A stretch of DNA of 12,583 nucleotides, taken from contig JBMLTO010000036.1 of the NCBI GenBank assembly GCA_049239925.1, positions 1 to 12,583 of the forward strand. The letters are read 5' to 3'. Source of the stretch: Legionella_A sp049239925. GTDB lineage: Bacteria > Pseudomonadota > Gammaproteobacteria > Legionellales > Legionellaceae. This document shows, piece by piece, positions 7,182 to 12,583 of the stretch (positions within the stretch are counted from its first letter, which is position 1; every line of letters starts with the position of its first letter). Both the position numbers and the translations under genes were made by a program. The notes beneath the pieces are model-generated. The model ran no database searches. It was not told the origin of the DNA and saw only the letters and a list, made by a program, of their open reading frames with translations.

Positions 7182-8779
7182 GGTGATTTCCGAGTTTTTT
7201 TGTTTAAATGGTCTTCGTTGTCTTCTAAGGCCTCGGCGTTCACTGGTTCCGGAACAGGGCGTTTGGGGACTATGAAAAAACCGGCTTTCGGGGCCTGTTT
7301 TTCAGCAACCCTCTGCTCCTGGCCTGCTATCTCTTTTTGTTCAGCTAATGCAGCTTTCAGTCTCGCAACTTCTGCCTCAGCTTTTGCCGCTGCTGCCTCA
7401 GCTTTTGCCGCTGCTGCCTCCGCAGCTGCTCTGGCTTGCCTATCTACCAAGGCTTGCGCTTTAGCTTTCGCCTCTGCTGCCTCAGCAACTTTTCTTTGTT
7501 CTTTGGGACTTTTAGGAATGGCATCCAATAGGGTTGCTACCGATTGCCAGTCGGTTAAGGAATTGTCGGTGATGGTTTGTTCCATATTCTGACGTACGCC
7601 ATAAGCAATCGTTTCATCCCAGTGTTCAAGCCATGCTTGTTGATGGCTCGTTATATATTGTGCAATGACGTCTCTATCGTTTGGAAAGTGCTCACGTAAA
7701 AGCGCGTGTAACCGCTTCAAATGATGTAATACGAGTCTTGTCTTTTGCAGATTGTTTTTTTGGTTTTCAGCAACGGCCTCTTTAGTTACCGAGCTATCGC
7801 TGTCGCTACTACTGCTTTCATGGGATTGATGCGGTGTTGCAAAAGCGGTTTGAGCATCGTCTAAGCGACGTTTTATCCTTTTTAAACGCACACCTCCTTC
7901 GTCCAAGGGCAACGTTCGAATGCTTTCTAGTGCCTCTTGAAAAGGGGCGTAAATCTTATTTTGAAACACCTTATGTTGCTCATAGATAACGTGATTGTTT
8001 TTCAAATACCAATCCCAAGCATAACGACCGATACCTATCCCATCACGGTAAATATCAACCAGCATTTCCTGTTCTCCCAGTGGGAATCGACCTATCCGCT
8101 CACCGCCTACCATGCTAAAAATTATCCCGCGATGGAGTCCCCCATCTCGTTCAAGTTGAGCTATAAAACCAGAACCAAAGCTTTTATGCTGCATAAACCA
8201 TTCCAACAAACCGCCATCACTCTTCTCAATGTTGCATGCATGACAAATTAACCATAAATTGCTCAGATTATTGTAACAGATAGTGTAAAATTCGCGACTT
8301 CCTTGTACCTCAAACGGTGCGCTCGCTGGTCGACCGAATAGTCGATTGATTCCTGGTTGCTGGAGAAACTCATCGCTAAAAGTTTGATTGCCGACAATAT
8401 TTAACATCTTCAAAAAACGCGTTTGCCGCTCTGTAATGTCTTTGAACGATACGGTATGGTCCATGTCACTCGCCGACAGTTGTACAAACCCTTCATGGAC
8501 TAAACAAAAAATAGAGCTTATTTCCGCGGCTTCCGCTTGGTCCCCCACCTCTTGGGCTAATATAGCTTTTCCGGCAACCGTTAGCTTCGCATTCACATGT
8601 TTCTTTTTCCGAAAAGATAGCTGTGTGCGCTTGAGGGCTTCTATGCACAAGGGCGTAATCGATTCGTTTCGTCCATGGCTTGGCGCTTCAGCAGACCACG
8701 ACAGTTCTTCCTGAAGTCCTTGCGCCACTAATGGCGCAACATCTTTCGTGAGGGCCATCACGGATGATGTCGATGACAT
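7175..8779 (-). CDS. 534-aa protein with degenerate HNH-like Cys cluster and coiled-coil tail
   Basis: First gene of a three-gene minus-strand unit. The start at 8779 has a strong AAGGAGAAGG directly upstream. No family is certain. NNLSNLWLICHACNIEKSD (Cys179, Cys182, Asn183, Lys186) resembles the second half of HNH endonucleases (NL-x-LLC-x-x-CN-x-x-K), but the usual upstream Cys pair and the catalytic Asp-His are not visible. It may therefore be a remote nuclease relative or only a metal-binding fold. Further on lie a basic patch RLKRIKRRL at 298-306, a Ser/Asp-rich linker at about 318-333, a helical region to about 425, then the coiled coil and tail shared with the two downstream genes (444-534). 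The basic patch could act as a nuclear localisation signal if the protein reached a eukaryotic host. The gene is visibly richer in G+C than the fad and RhoGEF genes, suggesting acquisition. Confidence 0.72.
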   Translation of the reverse strand: MSSTSSVMALTKDVAPLVAQGLQEELSWSAEAPSHGRNESITPLCIEALKRTQLSFRKKKHVNAKLTVAGKAILAQEVGDQAEAAEISSIFCLVHEGFVQLSASDMDHTVSFKDITERQTRFLKMLNIVGNQTFSDEFLQQPGINRLFGRPASAPFEVQGSREFYTICYNNLSNLWLICHACNIEKSDGGLLEWFMQHKSFGSGFIAQLERDGGLHRGIIFSMVGGERIGRFPLGEQEMLVDIYRDGIGIGRYAWDWYLKNNHVIYEQHKVFQNKIYAPFQEALESIRTLPLDEGGVRLKRIKRRLDDAQTAFATPHQSHESSSSDSDSSVTKEAVAENQKNNLQKTRLVLHHLKRLHALLREHFPNDRDVIAQYITSHQQAWLEHWDETIAYGVRQNMEQTITDNSLTDWQSVATLLDAIPKSPKEQRKVAEAAEAKAKAQALVDRQARAAAEAAAAKAEAAAAKAEAEVARLKAALAEQKEIAGQEQRVAEKQAPKAGFFIVPKRPVPEPVNAEALEDNEDHLNKKTRKSPC

Positions 8780-8792
8780 TCCTTCTCCTTAA

Positions 8793-8825
8793 CAATGACT
8801 ATCAACGCTCCGATAGCGGTCATTG
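8793..8825 (-). promoter_or_regulatory. 5'-leader hairpin next to the ribosome binding site
   Basis: CAATGAC and GTCATTG arms (8793-8799 and 8819-8825) can pair in the leader RNA. The hairpin ends about two bases before the TTAAGGAG region of the first gene of the block. It could affect ribosome access; no riboswitch class is recognised. Confidence 0.3.
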
Positions 8826-8886
8826 AGCACATAAAGTCTATCCTATGTCGATGACGATCATAAAACGCCAAGCGGAACTCTTTAGC

Positions 8887-8914
8887 ACTATATAATATAG
8901 TAAACTCAACCCAA
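8887..8914 (-). promoter_or_regulatory. Candidate promoter of the three-gene block
   Basis: On the minus strand, TTGGGT (8909-8914) and TATAGT (8887-8892) are 16 bases apart, giving a leader of about 100 bases before the ATG at 8779. The region is AT-rich and other -10-like frames overlap, so the exact promoter is uncertain. Confidence 0.4.
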
Positions 8915-8939
8915 ATAGTATTAAAATAGATCGGATCCT

Positions 8940-9015
8940 GGTCTTTCCTCTTTGACTTTTTCCAATTAATTAACTTTGAGTTTAATTTATAAACAAAAGT
9001 CAAAGAGGAAAGACC
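8940..9015. repeat. Element with 21-bp perfect inverted repeats (REP/MITE-like)
   Basis: Arms 8940-8960 and 8995-9015 are perfect reverse complements (outer part GGTCTTTCCTC) around a 34-base AT-rich spacer. The right arm continues into TGACCCC, giving AAAGACCTGACCCC. From memory this kind of sequence is common in dispersed REP-like repeats near IS200-type REP-associated transposases in proteobacteria. No transposase is present here. It lies at the upstream edge of the higher-G+C block. Confidence 0.6.
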
Positions 9016-9125
9016 TGACCCCGTAACTTGCTAATGTTGTCATTAACGGGGGTGACTGGGCAGTAAATCCGCCCCGGACACATTATTCAATCTTGTCTGA
9101 AAAGCATCAAGGACGTTTCCTCACA

Positions 9126-10706
9126 TTAATGTTCTCGTGTTGATGAAAATTCAATGGTTGGATATCTTTCTATAGCCATTGATAAATTAACTCGGGTTGG
9201 CGCAAGATAAGTTAAGGTATTGCTTCCATCCAAAGCCAGTTGATCAAAGGCCTTCATGCGAAGTTCATTCATCGCTTTGTCATCTGTAGAGTGAATCCAA
9301 CGCGCGCAAGAAATATTCACTGGTTCATAAACACAATCAACTTTATACTCATGTTGTAAGCGATGTGCAACAACATCAAATTGCAAAATACCAACAGCAC
9401 CCAAAATTAATTGATTACTATTTAATGGCCTAAATATCTGAGTAGCACCCTCTTCTGATAATTCAATTAACCCCTTAATTAACGCTTTATTTTTTAAGGG
9501 ATCCTTAATTCTTACTAAACGAAAAAGTTCTGGTGCAAAATTTGGAATACCGGTAAATTTAAGCAGCTCGCCTTGGCTAAACGTATCACCAATACGAATG
9601 GTTCCATGATTATGCAAACCAATAATATCTCCTGCTAATGCTATGTCAGTATGGCTACGATCACCAGCCATGAATGTCAAGGCATTTGCAATTTGTAATT
9701 CTTTTCCTAAACGCAAATGATTTAACTTCATCCCTTTGCGATAAGCACCCGAACAAATGCGAACAAAAGCAATACGATCGCGATGTTTAGGATCCATATT
9801 TGCTTGGATTTTAAAAACAAAACCAGTGAAATTTGCCTCATTTGGCAAAACTGGGCGCTCTACTGTTTCGCGAGAACGAGGAGCAGGAGCATACAAAGCA
9901 AAATCATCAAGTAACTCTTTAATTCCAAAATTATTAATCGCAGAACCAAAATAAACAGGAGTTAACTGACCAGATAAATAAGCATGTAAATCAAATGCAT
10001 GAGAAGCACCCTTCACTAGTTCAATTTCATCCCGCAATTCATCAGCAACCGGACCCAATAAATTATCTAGTTCAACGTTATCAAGGCCTTTAATTTGGAG
10101 AGCGTCCTGTCTCTGGGTATTTTTTCCTGGTTGATATAGATAAACTGTATCTTGATATAAATGATAAATGCCTTTGAATCGCTTTCCCATTCCTACTGGC
10201 CAAGTGATGGGCGCACAATGAATACCGAGTACCGTTTCAACTTCATCAAGTAACTCAATAGGCTCCCGACCCTCACGATCGAGTTTATTAATAAACGTCA
10301 TTATTGGCGTATCTCTAAGCCGGCAAACTTCCATTAATTTAACGGTACGATCTTCGACTCCTTTGGCAACATCAATTACCATTAAGGCTGAGTCTACAGC
10401 TGTTAACGTACGGTACGTATCTTCAGAAAAGTCTTCATGACCAGGCGTATCCAATAAATTAATGACATGATCGTTATGGATAAATTGCATAACCGATGTT
10501 GTGATCGAAATCCCTCGTTCCTGCTCCATTTTCATCCAATCAGACGTAGCATGGCGAGTAGCTTTGCGACCCTTAACTGTTCCTGCTAATTGTATAGCTC
10601 CACCAAACAATAATAATTTTTCAGTTACCGTTGTCTTACCTGCATCGGGATGCGAAATAATTGCGAAGGTACGCCGCTTATTAAAATCTTGATAAAAATC
10701 AGACAT
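9126..10706 (-). CDS. prfC: Peptide chain release factor 3 (RF3), ribosomal GTPase
   Basis: RF3 is a cytoplasmic translational GTPase that helps RF1/RF2 leave the ribosome after termination. The 526-residue length is typical. G motifs are complete: SHPDAGKTT (18-26), RGIS (64-67), DTPGHEDF (86-93) and NKLD (140-143). The motif GAVGILQFDVVAHRL toward the C-terminus is characteristic of RF3 and separates it from EF-G and the tetracycline-resistance GTPases. The ATG at 10706 has AAGG six bases upstream. It is transcribed alone and divergently from the RhoGEF-like gene. It looks intact. Confidence 0.97.
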   Translation of the reverse strand: MSDFYQDFNKRRTFAIISHPDAGKTTVTEKLLLFGGAIQLAGTVKGRKATRHATSDWMKMEQERGISITTSVMQFIHNDHVINLLDTPGHEDFSEDTYRTLTAVDSALMVIDVAKGVEDRTVKLMEVCRLRDTPIMTFINKLDREGREPIELLDEVETVLGIHCAPITWPVGMGKRFKGIYHLYQDTVYLYQPGKNTQRQDALQIKGLDNVELDNLLGPVADELRDEIELVKGASHAFDLHAYLSGQLTPVYFGSAINNFGIKELLDDFALYAPAPRSRETVERPVLPNEANFTGFVFKIQANMDPKHRDRIAFVRICSGAYRKGMKLNHLRLGKELQIANALTFMAGDRSHTDIALAGDIIGLHNHGTIRIGDTFSQGELLKFTGIPNFAPELFRLVRIKDPLKNKALIKGLIELSEEGATQIFRPLNSNQLILGAVGILQFDVVAHRLQHEYKVDCVYEPVNISCARWIHSTDDKAMNELRMKAFDQLALDGSNTLTYLAPTRVNLSMAIERYPTIEFSSTREH

Positions 10707-10868
10707 ATGAGCCTTGGAAGGTTTGTTATATTGGAAAAATCAATATTTTATGTGAAACCTTACTAACACACAATTTTAAACAGCAATTTATAGCAACTAA
10801 TACTTATCAATGCTCAGTTTAAGCTCTATGGTCACCATTTATTGATTTAAATAAAATCACAAAACACA

Positions 10869-10888
10869 CTTAATGATCTTTTAATATT
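10869..10888 (+). promoter_or_regulatory. Putative PmrA-type response-regulator box
   Basis: CTTAATGAT, then CT, then TTTAATATT: two 9-bp direct half-sites separated by 2 bases. The Legionella/Coxiella PmrA consensus as I know it is a tandem cTTAATatT with 2 bases between. The halves match 7 of 9 and 8 of 9. The box lies where a -35 element would be, 16 bases upstream of a -10-like TATAAG (10905-10910). Many Dot/Icm effector genes are controlled this way. Confidence 0.55.
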
Positions 10889-10904
10889 TTTATACTACAA
10901 TAAA

Positions 10905-10910
10905 TATAAG
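10905..10910 (+). promoter_or_regulatory. Candidate -10 box of the RhoGEF-like gene
   Basis: TATAAG, 16 bases downstream of the PmrA-like box, would start transcription about 20 bases before the ATG at 10936. An alternative TATACT at 10891-10896 is only two bases from the box and would place the box poorly for activation. Confidence 0.4.
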
Positions 10911-10935
10911 TTAAACTTTTTATTGGGAATCGATC

Positions 10936-12583
10936 ATGCCTACTGTAGCTGAACTACTAGAAAGGAATGCAAATCTCAACTCTAAGGCGAAACAAGAGCT
11001 TGAAGTGATCAACAATTGGTATAATGTTCAAAATAAGGTTAGTTCCTCATCAAAATTACTAGCTCCACTACAAGAAGTCTTTGTTAAGGAATATAATTTT
11101 ATTAATGACATGAAACGATTAGATAATGCTCTAGATGTTATGCTTGACAAAGTTTCTACACCCAAAAATCGTCAAGTCATAAGCCAATATAAGCAAAAAA
11201 TAAATACTGTATTGACCCTACATAAGGAACTTGATTTATTATCTATACTATCCGACCCACAAAAATCGAGTAGTGAAATCATTTCTTCGTTAGAAACCCA
11301 TTATAAAAGTAGTACGTTCAAAAAATTTATTCAAAGTTTGATTGATTTAGAGCATACCAGACAAGATGTTGAAGAATTTTTTCAGCGGAAGAAAGATAAA
11401 TTCACTAAAATTGAACAAGCAAAGATTAATGGTCAAGTTACTACGTATAACAAAATTGATATTGCCTTGGCTCGAGAGAATCAAGCAGCACAAACATTTA
11501 ATGCATTTACTCTTATGCCTGCACAAAGAATTCTTAGATTTGCAATGCCACTAGAAGCAGCAGAAAGAATAGTCAATGAAAATATGCAATCCAGTCCCTC
11601 TTATGCAAGGGATAAACAAGCATTATCGAGTACTATTGAGTTGTTAAAAAAGGAAAGTGATGCATTTAATAGCCAAAAAGGTGAGCAAATAACACATCAA
11701 TTAGTAGATAATACCTATAACTCGGGCCCAAAAGACGACAAAGAAATAAAAAAATTTATGCTTGATAAACTGTTATCGTACTACTTCTATAATGCATCTG
11801 ACTATCCTGATGATGAACATGGCAAGCAACATCGCGTTGATGCCTTGTTAGTTCGCAGCAATATCAATGCATATTTAATACCTCTACTATTACGCACCTA
11901 TTCAAACTATTTCTTTTATAATACCAAAACATCTTCGATAGATATTAAACCTAAGGATCATAACTATGGTGATATTCATGCTGCATTTGGTATCGATCTC
12001 ATGAAACCGGGTGCTAGTTTATCGATTAATCTCGAACAGTTTAATCTAAAAGCTTTAAATAAACTTTATGAAAATACCCAAGATCCTCTTTGGTTAGTAT
12101 TAATGAGTATTCGCAGAGTTTCAAATGCATCTACAGCAAAAGAAAATATTGCAGCATTGCTTACTTTAGCTCATGCCTATAAAAACAAAGCACTTACTAA
12201 AAAAGAAAAATATAAAGGAGCTCTTAGACTGGCTCAAGCTGCATTTCAAATTGCTGATCAATACCCTGATGTTTTAAATGACGTCAACAACGGGTTTGGT
12301 GTCACGAGTGAAATTGGACAATGGATTGTAAATAAGCACTTAGAAAATAAACAAGAGATACCTCAGATATTCTGCATAAAAAAAGTTAATTATCCTGAAG
12401 TTAACCAGCAAGAATCCAAACCAGTAGAAACTAGTATAGCGACAACTATCGTTAACTCAAGTGATCATCAAACAGAAAACGATGCTCAATCTAGCAGTAC
12501 TAGTATGGCTGAGTATTCACTGACTGAACAATCGGCTAGCGAATTATCTAATCAACAATCGATTGATGATATTAACGATGAGA
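10936..12583 (+). CDS. RhoGEF (DH)-like domain protein, probable type IV secretion effector, 3' end beyond window
   Basis: Open from the ATG at 10936 to the window end (549 complete codons, no stop). GGGA seven bases upstream serves as ribosome binding site. Residues about 36-235 look like a Dbl-homology domain, the eukaryotic exchange-factor fold that loads GTP on Rho GTPases: an N-terminal helix with LQEVFVKEYNFINDMKRL (45-62; the conserved E-x-x-Y is E52/Y53-like) and, most tellingly, FTLMPAQRILRFAMPL (191-206), which matches the DH CR3 helix pattern (L-x-x-P-x-QR-x-x-R-Y/F-x-x-x-L). No PH domain is recognised behind it. Residues 260-470 are helical and unassigned, and about 480 onward is rich in Ser, Thr, Gln and acidic residues without clear fold. 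There is no signal peptide. With the PmrA-like box upstream this fits a Dot/Icm substrate acting on host Rho GTPases; the secretion signal would lie beyond the window. Confidence 0.75.
   Translation, partial: MPTVAELLERNANLNSKAKQELEVINNWYNVQNKVSSSSKLLAPLQEVFVKEYNFINDMKRLDNALDVMLDKVSTPKNRQVISQYKQKINTVLTLHKELDLLSILSDPQKSSSEIISSLETHYKSSTFKKFIQSLIDLEHTRQDVEEFFQRKKDKFTKIEQAKINGQVTTYNKIDIALARENQAAQTFNAFTLMPAQRILRFAMPLEAAERIVNENMQSSPSYARDKQALSSTIELLKKESDAFNSQKGEQITHQLVDNTYNSGPKDDKEIKKFMLDKLLSYYFYNASDYPDDEHGKQHRVDALLVRSNINAYLIPLLLRTYSNYFFYNTKTSSIDIKPKDHNYGDIHAAFGIDLMKPGASLSINLEQFNLKALNKLYENTQDPLWLVLMSIRRVSNASTAKENIAALLTLAHAYKNKALTKKEKYKGALRLAQAAFQIADQYPDVLNDVNNGFGVTSEIGQWIVNKHLENKQEIPQIFCIKKVNYPEVNQQESKPVETSIATTIVNSSDHQTENDAQSSSTSMAEYSLTEQSASELSNQQSIDDINDE

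Larger units (their letters stand above)
5852..7461 (-). repeat. 656-bp tandem duplication with shared 3' module (two full units plus partial)
   Basis: Landmarks recur with a period of 656 bp (for example TTTAAATGGTCTTCG at 5891, 6547 and 7203). The two full units end at 6525 and 7181. A third, partial match covers only the 3' part of the 534-residue protein gene, to about 7452-7461. The middle unit and that 3' part look identical. The leftmost unit differs by about five substitutions within its first roughly 110 bases (5891-6000) and a 2-bp deletion near 5878, and is otherwise identical to the middle unit. A 26-base junction sequence (5852-5877, also 6506-6531 and 7162-7187, approximately) recurs at each boundary and could be the site of recombination. 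Confidence 0.9.
8780..9125. other. 346-bp intergenic region upstream of the three-gene block
   Basis: No gene is supported. It contains the ribosome binding site and a 5'-leader hairpin of the 534-residue protein gene, a candidate minus-strand promoter, a 21-bp inverted repeat element, and a G+C-richer stretch (9016-9125) next to the prfC stop in which CCCCGT (9019-9024) and ACGGGG (9046-9051) could pair. No clear prfC terminator with a T-run was found. Confidence 0.55.

Noticed and set aside
6061..7414. CRISPR-like or toxin-array interpretation of the repeats
   Set aside because: The 21-bp repeats are adjacent without spacers and encode coiled-coil heptads in frame; the 656-bp units are whole genes. 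No cas genes or recognised toxin/immunity domains are present.
8758..9003. 81-codon minus-strand ORF upstream of the 534-residue protein gene
   Set aside because: It starts with TTG inside an arm of the inverted repeat, has no Shine-Dalgarno, runs through the palindrome and overlaps the strong ribosome binding site and start of the real gene.

Overview
The window looks like a chromosomal segment of a gamma-proteobacterium of the order Legionellales, most likely a Legionella species. This is an inference. It rests on AT-rich intergenic DNA, a eukaryote-like RhoGEF (DH) domain in a bacterial protein, a sequence upstream of that gene matching the tandem binding site of the Legionella/Coxiella regulator PmrA, and general gene content. 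No marker gene proves the genus.

Left part (1-1270): a short, divergent CsrA-family gene is followed after 5 bases by a polytopic membrane protein with PAP2 phosphatase/transferase motifs. They look like a two-gene unit behind a sigma70-type -10 box. A long perfect hairpin spans the stop codon of the second gene and separates it from the convergent fad operon.

Fatty-acid degradation (1283-4619, minus strand): a FadI-type thiolase and a FadJ-type hydratase/3-hydroxyacyl-CoA dehydrogenase overlap by 8 bases and should form the trifunctional beta-oxidation complex. The 333-base region upstream carries two AT-rich palindromes and the promoter of the following tRNA pair.

tRNA cluster (4953-5127, plus strand): tRNA-Ser(GCU) and tRNA-Arg(ACG), both with encoded CCA, behind a good sigma70 promoter. 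A small predicted secreted protein of unknown function follows at 5335-5724.

Accessory block (5852-9015, minus strand): three consecutive genes with start/stop overlaps, higher in G+C than their surroundings. The first encodes a 534-residue protein with a degenerate HNH-like Cys cluster, a basic patch and an alanine-rich coiled-coil tail. The next two are near-identical tandem copies (period 656 bp) of a different N-terminal domain joined to the same tail. The last copy reads through a 2-bp deletion into the remnant start of a further copy. A 21-bp perfect inverted repeat, possibly a REP/transposase-associated remnant, lies upstream of the block.

Right part: prfC (peptide chain release factor 3), and divergently from it an open-ended gene encoding a probable Dot/Icm-type effector with a RhoGEF-like domain, preceded by the PmrA-like box. 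The two least ordinary things here are this gene with its control region and the modular tandem-duplicated gene family.
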